NCBI RefSeq assembly: GCF_003854965.1
Contig: NZ_RQPI01000001.1
Coordinates: forward strand, 930,001-994,000
Source: Paenibacillus rhizophilus
GTDB lineage: Bacteria; Bacillota; Bacilli; Paenibacillales; Paenibacillaceae
DNA: 64,000 nucleotides
Direction: 5' to 3'
Positions 1 through 8,320 of the stretch are shown one piece after another (positions within the stretch are counted from its first letter, which is position 1; each line of letters opens with the position of its first letter). The translations under genes and the position numbers were made by a program. Below the pieces are notes generated by a model. That model did no database searches. It had not been told where the DNA came from and worked only from the letters and a program-made list of their open reading frames with translations.

Positions 1-3000
1 GTCCAGCAGCATCAGATCTGCCCGGCCACCGCCGAACAGCTTGGTGAACACCGTGCCGAACTCCCTGCGGATGGCATCGAATGTCTGCTTGAACCGCTTG
101 GACATTTCTTCTTCCATCTCGCGGATGACCTGATACAGCGTGGTCTTGGCTTCAACGAGGTCGTCCTTTTGCTCGCTAAGGAACGTATAGCGTTCATGCA
201 CCCGCTGATACTCGTCCACGGCGCCCAGATTCACCTCGCCAAGCGCGGAAATGCTCCGTCTTAGTTTCTGTACTTCGGCCTGTGCGGCAGGGACATCCTC
301 CGGAACGGGGTAGCGCTGCTTGGCCAGCTCATAGCTCAGCTCGTAATCATCGCTCAGCTTCCGTAAAATGTTATCAAGCTCAACGTCCAGCCGGCCTACG
401 GAAACCTCCGTCGCGCGCAGCCGGTCATCCACCGCTTTCAGCGCCTGCCGCTGTTCCTTCGTTTCGCCTTCCTCCAGCTCCAGCTTTCGGGTCAGCGATG
501 TCCGTTCCGCCCGGGTATAATCCAGATTCTCAGCCGCTTCTTCCTTTTTGAGACGGTATGTGTTCAAATCTTCCTGCTGTTTGACGGCTTCGGCGGCATT
601 GGTATTCAAATCCTGCTCAATCGTCGCGAGTAAACTGCGGTTCTGCCGCAATTCCTTATCCTGTGAACCGGCGTCGGCCTTCAGTCTCCGCAGCTGTTCC
701 TCCAGCGAAAAAATCTCCTGATCCAGCTTGCCTTCCGCTACCTTCATCCCGGTCAGCTTGCCTTGAAGCTCTTCCCTCTCGGTCTCGCTCGCCTTACGCA
801 GCGATTCCGCATTCCGGATCGCTTCATGGGCGGCTTTTTCCTCCGCTTCCAGCGAAGCCAGTTCGGCCGCGGCCTGCTCCCTGGTCTTTTCCAGCTGCTT
901 CGCTTCATCAGCGAATCCGCTTCGCTCCGCTCCTGCGCTTTCCACCTGCTCCTGCACATGGCGCAGCTCCTGCTCCAGCTGTCTCAGATCGCCGGCGAGC
1001 CGCTGCTCCTCCAGACGCTTCTCGTCCCCTCCGTGGCGAAGCTTCTCCAGCTTGTCATTGGAGTCCTCCTGCTCCTTCCGCAGCCGGGCGATGCTGGCTT
1101 TCAGCTTGTCGATCTGGCGCTCGGTTTCGCCGATCTCCTCTTTCAGCTGATCCAGTTGGCGTTTGCGTCCAAGGAGACTGGAATTCTTCTTGTGCTGGCT
1201 GCCTCCGGTCATCGAACCGCCGGCATTGACGACATCGCCCTCCAGGGTAACGACGCGGTAGCGGTACTGGCATCTGGCGGCGATTTTGTTCGCCTGCTCC
1301 AAGCTTTCCGCAATGACGACATTCCCAAGCAGACTGCCGACTATGCTGGCATACTTTCCGTCAAAGCCGACCAGCTCGGAGCCGATTCCCACAAATCCGT
1401 CCGCACCCTCAATCATCCCGCGGTCGCTGCCGGAAATCTGGCGCGGCCGGATGACATCGAGCGGAAGGAATGTGGCGCGGCCAAGCTGCCGCTGCTTCAG
1501 AAAAGAAATGGCCTGTCGAGACACGGCTTCGTTGTCCATAACGATATGCTGCAGCGAAGCGCCCAGCGCGGTTTCGACAGCCGTCTCCAGCTTCTCGGGA
1601 ACGGAGATCAGCTCGGCCACAGCGCCGTGAACGCCGCTGAGCTGCCCCTTGCGTGCGCCCTTGAGCACTTCTTTGACGCCGAGCATGAAGCCGTCGAAGT
1701 CATCCTGCATTTCCTTCATCGTCTCATGGCGGGAGACCTGCGCTTCCCGCTTCTGTTCCCATTTGCGAAGTCCCGAGTGGGCCTCGTCAAGCAGCTTTTG
1801 CCGGGCAACCGAGTATTCGCTCTCGGTGATGTAATCTTTGCGCAGCTTTCCAAGTTCTTTGCCAAGCGCCTCGATTCCGTTCTTCAGCTTGCCCTGCTCC
1901 CGCAGAAGCTCCTCATGCCGTGAAGTCCACTTGCCGCTCTCTTCCTCGCTGCGGTTCATCCGCCGCTCCAGATTTTCCTTCTGCTGGTCGGCGTAGCGGA
2001 TTTCGTTGCGCGCCTGCGCCATTTTGTTCATGAGCTCCAGTAGCGCGCTCTTCAAGCTTTCCTCTTTGCTCTGACTGAGCCCGTCCGTAACGCCCGACAG
2101 CCTGGCTTCTTCGTCCTTCAGCTGCTTTCGCAGCTCCGCGAGGCGTAGCCGGGTCTGTTCCAGATTGTTTTCGAGACCGCTCAGCTCGCGTATCCGGTCT
2201 TCCGAGCGCTCGCCGACGGAACCGATGGCCTGAAGCAGCTGCTCCCGGTTATTTTCCAGATGCCGTCTGCGCTCCTTCAGCAGTTCGCCGTAACCTTCAC
2301 TCTTCTCAAAAGCTTCACTGTACCGCAGCAGCTGCTCCTGAAGCTTCTCGATCTTTTCCTCCAACTGGCGGAGTGCGGCTCTTCCGCTCTCCAGCTTAGC
2401 GTCATGGGCCGTTACGACCGTCGACAATTGAAGCTGCTCGTCCCGCAAAATCTCCAGCTTGGCATTGCCGTCCTTCCATGCCTCATGAATCCCCTCGATC
2501 TGATGCACATAGACGGATATTTCCAGCTGTTTCAGCTGCTCTTTCAGTTCCTTGTAACGGATCGCTTTCTCGGACTGCTCCTTCAGCGGGCCAATCTGAT
2601 CCTCCAGCTCGCTGATCAAGTCGTGGATGCGCAGCAGATTCTGCTCCGTCTCATCCAGCTTGCGTCCCGCATCCTTTTTGCGCAATTTATATTTAACGAT
2701 CCCCGACGCCTCTTCGAAAATCCCCCGCCGGTCTTCGGACCGGGTGCTGAGAATTTCCTCAATCCGGCCTTGTCCAATAATGGAATATGCCTCGCGGCCG
2801 ATGCCGGTGTCCATGAACAGCTCCGTAATATCCTTCAGCCTGCACGACTGCTTATTGATCATATACTCGCTGTCTCCGCTGCGATGGACCCGCCGGGTCA
2901 CCGTCACTTCGCTGAAGTCCAGCGGCAGCGCATGGTCCTCGTTGTCCAGCGTCAGCGACACTTCGCCATAATTGACAGCCTTGCGGGCATCGCTTCCGGC

Positions 3001-3198
3001 AAAAATAATATCTTCCATCTTGCCGCCGCGCAGCGATTTGGCGCTTTGTTCGCCAAGCACCCAGCGGATGCCGTCCGAAATGTTGCTCTTGCCGCTTCCG
3101 TTGGGTCCAACGACAGCCGTAATGCCGCGCACGAACTCCATCTCCGTTTTGTCGGCAAACGATTTAAAGCCAGCTAATTCAATCCGTTTCAAAAACAT
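1..3198 (-). CDS. smc: Chromosome segregation protein SMC (N-terminal ~1066 residues, cut by window edge)
   Basis: SMC is the ATPase arm of the condensin complex that organises and segregates the chromosome with ScpA and ScpB. The protein opens with MFLKRIELAGFKSF and a Walker A GPNGSGKS at residues 31-38. Two long coiled coils flank a glycine-rich hinge (around SGVHGAVAEL, MTGGSQ). The frame is open to base 1, where it reads FGGGRADLMLLD, so the C-terminal signature motif and Walker B lie outside the window. The start at 3198 follows GGAGGTGA. A promoter with extended -10 lies just upstream. In Bacillus smc directly follows rnc; here rnc ends at 16400 and a 13-kb metabolic island lies between them. 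Family assignment is secure. Confidence 0.97.
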   Translation of the reverse strand, partial: MFLKRIELAGFKSFADKTEMEFVRGITAVVGPNGSGKSNISDGIRWVLGEQSAKSLRGGKMEDIIFAGSDARKAVNYGEVSLTLDNEDHALPLDFSEVTVTRRVHRSGDSEYMINKQSCRLKDITELFMDTGIGREAYSIIGQGRIEEILSTRSEDRRGIFEEASGIVKYKLRKKDAGRKLDETEQNLLRIHDLISELEDQIGPLKEQSEKAIRYKELKEQLKQLEISVYVHQIEGIHEAWKDGNAKLEILRDEQLQLSTVVTAHDAKLESGRAALRQLEEKIEKLQEQLLRYSEAFEKSEGYGELLKERRRHLENNREQLLQAIGSVGERSEDRIRELSGLENNLEQTRLRLAELRKQLKDEEARLSGVTDGLSQSKEESLKSALLELMNKMAQARNEIRYADQQKENLERRMNRSEEESGKWTSRHEELLREQGKLKNGIEALGKELGKLRKDYITESEYSVARQKLLDEAHSGLRKWEQKREAQVSRHETMKEMQDDFDGFMLGVKEVLKGARKGQLSGVHGAVAELISVPEKLETAVETALGASLQHIVMDNEAVSRQAISFLKQRQLGRATFLPLDVIRPRQISGSDRGMIEGADGFVGIGSELVGFDGKYASIVGSLLGNVVIAESLEQANKIAARCQYRYRVVTLEGDVVNAGGSMTGGSQHKKNSSLLGRKRQLDQLKEEIGETERQIDKLKASIARLRKEQEDSNDKLEKLRHGGDEKRLEEQRLAGDLRQLEQELRHVQEQVESAGAERSGFADEAKQLEKTREQAAAELASLEAEEKAAHEAIRNAESLRKASETEREELQGKLTGMKVAEGKLDQEIFSLEEQLRRLKADAGSQDKELRQNRSLLATIEQDLNTNAAEAVKQQEDLNTYRLKKEEAAENLDYTRAERTSLTRKLELEEGETKEQRQALKAVDDRLRATEVSVGRLDVELDNILRKLSDDYELSYELAKQRYPVPEDVPAAQAEVQKLRRSISALGEVNLGAVDEYQRVHERYTFLSEQKDDLVEAKTTLYQVIREMEEEMSKRFKQTFDAIRREFGTVFTKLFGGGRADLMLLD

Positions 3199-3221
3199 AC
3201 GTCGCCAGTCACCTCCGCCCC

Positions 3222-3249
3222 ATTATACCATAGCGTTCCATACCCACAA
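3222..3249 (-). promoter_or_regulatory. Promoter of smc
   Basis: On the minus strand there is a perfect TATAAT (3222-3227) with an extended TGG before it and TTGTGG (3244-3249) 16 bp upstream. Transcription would start about 15-20 bases before the smc start codon. This gives smc its own promoter, independent of the rnc operon. Confidence 0.6.
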
Positions 3250-3417
3250 ATAGAACGTTGCAATGAAGGAACAGGATGAAGAAATAGAGCTGGATTGTGA
3301 AATATAAAATTGACAATTATTGCAATAAGTGATGTAGTAAAGTTGGTCCAATTACTATTTTCTTCTATTAAAGTTATTTTTCTATATTTAAAATCTTCAT
3401 TAATAAGGGTGATGAAA

Positions 3418-4233
3418 ATGAAGCGGGGACCTGAACAGCAAGGACACATTATTCGTTACCGGCAAGGCCGAATCACCAGAGAACCGGATCTCATTGTGAC
3501 GGAGCATCCGGTCACACTCAAGATTAACGGCGAAGAATTCGTGACTCTGGTATGCACCCCCGAATACATTGAAGACATGGCAATCGGTTATTTGGCCTCT
3601 GAAGGCATCATTCGGGGAATTCAAGATATTAAAGAAATGTGGATGCAGGAAGAAGAAGGGTACGTACACATCTCCACTGAACGCTGGAATGAGCTTCACC
3701 GCCAGCTGTATGCCAAGCGTTATGTCACTTCCTGCTGCGGTGCAGGCCGCCACGGGTTTGTATATGTCAACGATGCAAGAACTGCCAAAATCATGGACGG
3801 CATTCATGTCTCTTTATCCTTTAAGGATTGTTTTCGCCTGATGGAGGAAGTGCAGACCGGTGCGGAGCTGTTTCACCGAACGGGCGGGGTCCACTCCGCC
3901 GCGATTTGCGATACCGATGGAGTGCTGCTCGCCCGCAGCGACATCGGCCGCCATAATGCGCTAGACAAGATTTACGGCCACTGCCTAAGACACGAGATGA
4001 ACCTGGACGACAAAATCATCGTGTTCAGCGGCCGTATTTCATCGGAAATTCTGCTGAAGGTCGCCAAAATCGGTTGTGAAATCATTTTATCCAAATCCGC
4101 TCCGACGGCGCTGGCCCTTGAGCTGGCTGAACAGCTCGGGATCACGACAGTCGGTTTCATCCGTCAGGATTCATGCAACGTGTATACACGCCCGGACCGT
4201 ATCAGCGATTGTTCGCTCCTGATCAATAATTGA
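3418..4233 (+). CDS. fdhD: Formate dehydrogenase accessory sulfurtransferase FdhD
   Basis: FdhD carries sulfur from a cysteine desulfurase to the molybdenum cofactor, sulfurating it before insertion into formate dehydrogenase. The 271-residue protein has the conserved core (EFVTLVCTPEYIEDMAIGYL, TGGVHSAA, DIGRHNALDKI, SGRISSEI, KSAPTALA) and the cysteine loop SCCGAGRHGF, where the persulfide would form. ATG 3418 is preferred because AAGGGTG lies six bases upstream; ATG 3412 is too close to it, and the frame is open further upstream only by chance. A TTGACA at 3310-3315 could be its -35 box, but the matching -10 is weak. First gene of the plus-strand arm fdhD-hydE-hydG; its natural client is the FdhF-type subunit at 13529-15673. 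Confidence 0.93.
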   Translation: MKRGPEQQGHIIRYRQGRITREPDLIVTEHPVTLKINGEEFVTLVCTPEYIEDMAIGYLASEGIIRGIQDIKEMWMQEEEGYVHISTERWNELHRQLYAKRYVTSCCGAGRHGFVYVNDARTAKIMDGIHVSLSFKDCFRLMEEVQTGAELFHRTGGVHSAAICDTDGVLLARSDIGRHNALDKIYGHCLRHEMNLDDKIIVFSGRISSEILLKVAKIGCEIILSKSAPTALALELAEQLGITTVGFIRQDSCNVYTRPDRISDCSLLINN

Positions 4234-4386
4234 ACAAACCTGCGATTTCAAGCAAAAAGCTCACAGTTCTTCTTTTTTACTTTTGTTACATTATTTACAT
4301 GTGATTGCAAGAAAGATGCACCTGTTCAGCTTGGGGAGGGATGTTCAACGGATTATTTACTGGATCGTTTATATGCGCAAGAATCC

Positions 4387-5418
4387 TTGGATTCCGACGA
4401 AATTGTCTACTTGCTTGATAGATTGGACGAGGAATCCCGAAGGCGGCTGCATACTCTTGCCCATCAGAAGCGGGTGGCCTATTACGGAACAGTGGTGTAT
4501 CTGCGGGGGCTCATTGAATTCTCCAACATCTGCAAGCAAAACTGCATGTACTGCGGGATACGCTCCGCCAATAAGACAGTCAGCCGCTATCGGCTTCAGC
4601 CCGATGAAATCTTGGAGTGCTGCCGGGAGGGTTACGATTTGGGCTATCGCACCTTCGTTCTGCAGAGCGGAGAGGACGATTGGTACACAACGGACAAGCT
4701 GGCTCGCCTGATTGCTGACATCAAGCGCCGCTATCCGGATATCGCGGTGACGCTCTCGATAGGCGAACGTGACGATGAGACGTACACCCGATTATTTGAA
4801 GCGGGTGCGGACCGTTATTTGCTGCGTCATGAGACAGCTTCCCGCAGACTGTACCAGGCGCTTCACCCGACCATGACTTTTGAGAATCGGCGGGACCGCT
4901 TGCTTGCCCTTAAAACGATCGGCTATCAGGTCGGAGCCGGGTTTATGGTCGGATTGCCCGGACAGACGCACGAAGACTTGGCCGAGGATTTACTGTACCT
5001 CAAGGAGCTTAATCCGGACATGATTGGCATCGGCCCTTTTTTGCCGCATCAAGCTACACCTTTAAAGGACGAGCCGGCCGGAACCTTAGAAGCCTCACTT
5101 GATATGATCGCACTTGCGCGACTGTTTGTGCCGAACGCCTTAATTCCAGCTACCACAGCGATGGGAACCGTCCATCCGTATGGGCGGGAACTCGCATTAA
5201 AAGCGGGTGCAAATGTAGTCATGCCTAATCTGTCCCCGCTGTCCGTTCGTCCGAAATATACTTTATACAACAATAAAATTTGTACAGGAGATGAATCTGC
5301 GCAGTGCAGATTCTGTCTGGAGCAGCGGATTGAGGGCGCCGGCTTTCATGTCGATATGGGCCGAGGAGACAGTCTGAACTGGTTGTCGAGCCCTCCGGCG
5401 CGGCAGGGTGATCTTTGA
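4387..5418 (+). CDS. hydE: [FeFe]-hydrogenase maturation radical SAM protein HydE (true start probably upstream)
   Basis: HydE is a radical SAM enzyme that processes the Fe(CO)2(CN)-cysteine synthon made by HydG during H-cluster assembly. The radical SAM cluster motif is CKQNCMYC. The auxiliary-cluster cysteines of the family are kept as C-x7-C-x2-C (KICTGDESAQCRFC). Other family blocks are LRHETAS, MVGLPGQT, GIGPFLPH and PATTAMGT. The only conventional start is TTG 4387, which has no good ribosome binding site. The same frame continues upstream as TDYLLDRLYAQES, which fits the usual HydE N terminus, to a strong GGGGAGGG at 4333-4340. An ACG at 4348 sits seven bases after it. A non-standard start, or a sequence error in an ATG, is therefore likely. 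The frame is in phase with fdhD and open from its stop codon. Confidence 0.92.
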   Translation: MDSDEIVYLLDRLDEESRRRLHTLAHQKRVAYYGTVVYLRGLIEFSNICKQNCMYCGIRSANKTVSRYRLQPDEILECCREGYDLGYRTFVLQSGEDDWYTTDKLARLIADIKRRYPDIAVTLSIGERDDETYTRLFEAGADRYLLRHETASRRLYQALHPTMTFENRRDRLLALKTIGYQVGAGFMVGLPGQTHEDLAEDLLYLKELNPDMIGIGPFLPHQATPLKDEPAGTLEASLDMIALARLFVPNALIPATTAMGTVHPYGRELALKAGANVVMPNLSPLSVRPKYTLYNNKICTGDESAQCRFCLEQRIEGAGFHVDMGRGDSLNWLSSPPARQGDL

Positions 5419-5526
5419 GAATTAAAGGTCATTTGTGACCTGTCGTTTGTCTTGTAATTTCACAGGAAGGCAATCGGGCGAAGTTCAGCCTTCTATTTTG
5501 CCATTAATGAACCCAGAAAGAAGTGG

Positions 5527-6948
5527 ATGTTCGTGAACCGAGTGAATGAGCGCCGTACGGCGGATTTTATTCAGGACGAGGAAATCAAGGAATCGCTGCA
5601 ATACGGGGAGGAGGCAGTATACGACAGCCAGATCGTTAACACAATCCTGGACAAAGCAAGAAAGTGCAAAGGCCTGACTTCCCGGGAAGCGGCGGTGCTG
5701 CTGCATGTTAATGAGGACGAAACACTAGAACAGCTGTACCAGGTATCCAGGGAGATCAAGGAACGGATATACGGCAACCGGATCGTCCTGTTCGCCCCCC
5801 TCTATGTCAGCAACTACTGTGTCAATAACTGTGTCTACTGCGGATACAAGCATTCCAATTCCGAGTTTGTACGCAGCCGTCTCACTCAAGATGAAATTGC
5901 CCAAGAGGTCCAGGTACTACAGTCACTTGGCCATAAACGGCTTGTCCTTGAAGCGGGTGAAGACCCTCACCATTGTTCCATTGACTACATCCTGGAATGT
6001 ATCCGGACCATATACGACACCAAGCTCGACAATGGCAGTATCCGGCGGATTAACATCAATATTGCCGCCACGACGGAGGAAGAATACCGCAAACTGGCGG
6101 ATGCCGGGATCGGAACCTATATTTTATTCCAAGAGACTTATCACAGACCCAGTTATCACAATTACCACCCACAGGGACCCAAAAGCGATTATGACTGGCA
6201 CACGACCGCCATGGACCGGGCAATGAAAGCCGGCATCGATGATGTTGGCATCGGCGTCCTGTACGGACTCTATGATTATAAATACGAGACCATAGCAATG
6301 CTGAAACACGCCGAACATCTGGAGCAGACATTTGGCTGCGGGCCGCATACGATCTCTGTCCCCCGCCTGCGCGAGGCGGAGAACGTGAATCTGGACAATT
6401 ACCCCCATCTTGTGGGTGACCGCGATTTCGCGAAGATTGTCGCCGTATTGAGAATGGCCGTACCTTATACAGGAATGATCCTGTCCACACGTGAAGATCC
6501 GGAATTCCGCGACCAAATCATTAAACTGGGAATCTCACAGATCAGCGCAGGCTCAGCCACCGGCGTTGGCGCGTATAGCGTCAATAAAGGCAAAGACGAC
6601 AAGCCGCAGTTCACAGTCGGCGATCACCGCTCTCCTATGGAAATTATCAAAAACCTGTGCCGGGACGGCTATGTTCCCAGCTACTGCACCGCATGTTACC
6701 GGGAAGGGCGAACGGGGGACCGCTTTATGCAGCTGGCCAAATCGGGGCAAATTCACAATGTATGCCAGCCGAATTCCTTAATGACCTTCCAGGAATACCT
6801 GCTGGATTACGCCGACGACGAGATGCGTGCCATTGGCGAGCAGACTATTCGCGATAATCTGGAGCGTATCCCCAAGGAATCGGTCAAAAAAGCAACGATA
6901 AAGCAGCTGCGGCGCATCCGGGCAGGTGAACGGGACCTGCGGTTCTGA
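5527..6948 (+). CDS. hydG: [FeFe]-hydrogenase maturation tyrosine lyase HydG
   Basis: HydG cleaves tyrosine to p-cresol and dehydroglycine and turns the latter into the CO and CN ligands of the H-cluster, delivered on an Fe-cysteine synthon. The 473-residue length is typical. The radical SAM motif is CVNNCVYC (CX3CX2C). The C-terminal site for the dangler-iron cluster is intact as CX2CX22C (CTACYREG to HNVC). ATG 5527 is taken as start; GTG 5533 is possible, and the ribosome binding site is modest for both. A perfect inverted repeat AGGTCA-TTTG-TGACCT (5426-5441) lies in the 107-bp spacer after hydE. The gene ends at a terminator shared with the convergent hydF operon. Confidence 0.96.
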   Translation: MFVNRVNERRTADFIQDEEIKESLQYGEEAVYDSQIVNTILDKARKCKGLTSREAAVLLHVNEDETLEQLYQVSREIKERIYGNRIVLFAPLYVSNYCVNNCVYCGYKHSNSEFVRSRLTQDEIAQEVQVLQSLGHKRLVLEAGEDPHHCSIDYILECIRTIYDTKLDNGSIRRININIAATTEEEYRKLADAGIGTYILFQETYHRPSYHNYHPQGPKSDYDWHTTAMDRAMKAGIDDVGIGVLYGLYDYKYETIAMLKHAEHLEQTFGCGPHTISVPRLREAENVNLDNYPHLVGDRDFAKIVAVLRMAVPYTGMILSTREDPEFRDQIIKLGISQISAGSATGVGAYSVNKGKDDKPQFTVGDHRSPMEIIKNLCRDGYVPSYCTACYREGRTGDRFMQLAKSGQIHNVCQPNSLMTFQEYLLDYADDEMRAIGEQTIRDNLERIPKESVKKATIKQLRRIRAGERDLRF

Positions 6949-6961
6949 CAAACAGGCATCA

Positions 6962-7000
6962 TAAAAAGCACCCGGAACCTGTAACAAGGAACCGGGTGCT
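6962..7000. terminator. Bidirectional terminator between hydG and hydF
   Basis: AGCACCCGG (6967-6975) pairs with CCGGGTGCT (6992-7000), with an extra internal CC/GG pairing. On the minus strand the stem is followed by TTTTTAT, so it mainly ends the hydF operon; on the plus strand the T-tract is weak. Confidence 0.75.
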
Positions 7001-7020
7001 TCCATTTAACTGACCCTTCT

Positions 7021-8289
7021 TTAAATCCCCTCATCCGCCCAGGCCAGCATCGCGGACGGGAACATTTCAATCGCCCTTGGGAATACCCCATGGACATAGG
7101 CAATAAACACGCCATAATTGACAATCGGGACCCCCGCAACCCTGGCTTCCTCCATTCGCTGCAGCATTGCTCTGCGATTCAGGATGCAGGCTCCGCAATG
7201 GATGATAAGGGAATACTGTTCCAACCCTTCCGGAAAATCACTGCCGGCGGCATGCTCGATTTGAAGCTGCCTGCCCGTCTTTTCCCGCAGCCAGCGGGGA
7301 ATCTTGACGGTGGCAATATCATCGGATTGCCGATGATGCGTACAAGCTTCCGCAATCAGCACCCGGTCGCCGTCACGCAGGCGGCTGATCGCCCTCACCC
7401 CGCTTACAAGCCGGGGAAGATCGCCTTTATAGCGGGCGAACAAAATGGAGAAGGAGGTTAACGGAACATCCTTCGGGGTATCGGCTTGGGCTTTCAGGAA
7501 CGCCTGCGAATCTGTGATCACCAATCTAGGCTTGCGCCCCAGTGCGGCCAGTGTATGCCCGAGTTCCTGTTCCTTGGTCACCACAGCTACCGCATCGCAT
7601 TCCATAATGTCGCGAATGGTCTGCTGCTGCGGCAGAATCAGCCTCCCTTTGGGCGCGGCCTTGTCGATCGGGACAACTAGCACAGCCAGGTCACCGGGAC
7701 TTAACAGATCGCCGACGATCCGGAACTTGTCTTCTCCCCTGGGCAATGCGGCTGCAATTGCCGTCTTTAATTCGCCGATTCCAAATCCCGTGGCTGCGCT
7801 TAAACAAATCGGCTTGCAGCCAAGTACGGCTTCCACTCGTGCCGCCGCCGAGTCGGCCTCTCCTTCATCTCCTTGCGCGGTAAGCAAATCGATTTTGTTT
7901 AAAAACACAATCGACGGAATCTCTCTGGCGGCAATCGTCCGCAGCAGCTCCAGCTCAAATTCGCAGGCTCCATGGACGGCATCTACCGCAACCAGCGCCA
8001 GATCCGTTTTGTTTAGAATCCGCATAGTTTTGTGTATACGCAGCTGCCCCAAATCGCCAACGTCATCCAGTCCGGCTGTATCAATAAGTACCACCGGGCC
8101 TACCGGCAGCAGCTCCATCGGCTGATAGACAGGGTCGGTGGTCGTACCGCTCACCGGGGAAACAATTGAGGTCTCCTGCCCGCCAAGCGCGTTAATCACA
8201 CTCGATTTACCGGCATTGCGCCGCCCGAAGACGGCAAGGTGCAGTCGCTCTCCGCGTGGTGTATCGTTCAAGCTCTCGTTCAAGCTCAT
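7021..8289 (-). CDS. hydF: [FeFe]-hydrogenase maturation GTPase HydF
   Basis: HydF is the GTPase scaffold on which the 2Fe subcluster is assembled and from which it is handed to the hydrogenase. The GTPase domain has G1 GRRNAGKS (residues 22-29), switch region SGTTTDPV, DTAG and NKID. The C-terminal part has the Fe-S ligand pattern C-x-H ... H-C-x-x-C (EACTHHRQ and HCGACIL). Length 422 is normal. ATG 8289 follows GAAGGAGA. It is the last gene of the minus-strand operon, 31 bases after aspA, and ends at the shared terminator. With HydE and HydG it completes the maturation set. Confidence 0.96.
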   Translation of the reverse strand: MSLNESLNDTPRGERLHLAVFGRRNAGKSSVINALGGQETSIVSPVSGTTTDPVYQPMELLPVGPVVLIDTAGLDDVGDLGQLRIHKTMRILNKTDLALVAVDAVHGACEFELELLRTIAAREIPSIVFLNKIDLLTAQGDEGEADSAAARVEAVLGCKPICLSAATGFGIGELKTAIAAALPRGEDKFRIVGDLLSPGDLAVLVVPIDKAAPKGRLILPQQQTIRDIMECDAVAVVTKEQELGHTLAALGRKPRLVITDSQAFLKAQADTPKDVPLTSFSILFARYKGDLPRLVSGVRAISRLRDGDRVLIAEACTHHRQSDDIATVKIPRWLREKTGRQLQIEHAAGSDFPEGLEQYSLIIHCGACILNRRAMLQRMEEARVAGVPIVNYGVFIAYVHGVFPRAIEMFPSAMLAWADEGI

Positions 8290-8320
8290 TATGTGCTCTC
8301 CTTCGCTTTCCTCTGCCTCT

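Noticed and set aside
663..1923. Long plus-strand open frames inside smc
   Set aside because: They are antisense to a continuous, well-recognised SMC coding frame and have no ribosome binding sites.
3250..3417. FNR-type palindrome controlling fdhD
   Set aside because: TGTGA occurs at about 3295 but the second half site is not matched; no convincing dyad.
4283..4711. Plus-strand open frame overlapping hydE
   Set aside because: Different frame from HydE, no family resemblance; HydE motifs run through the same DNA in another phase.
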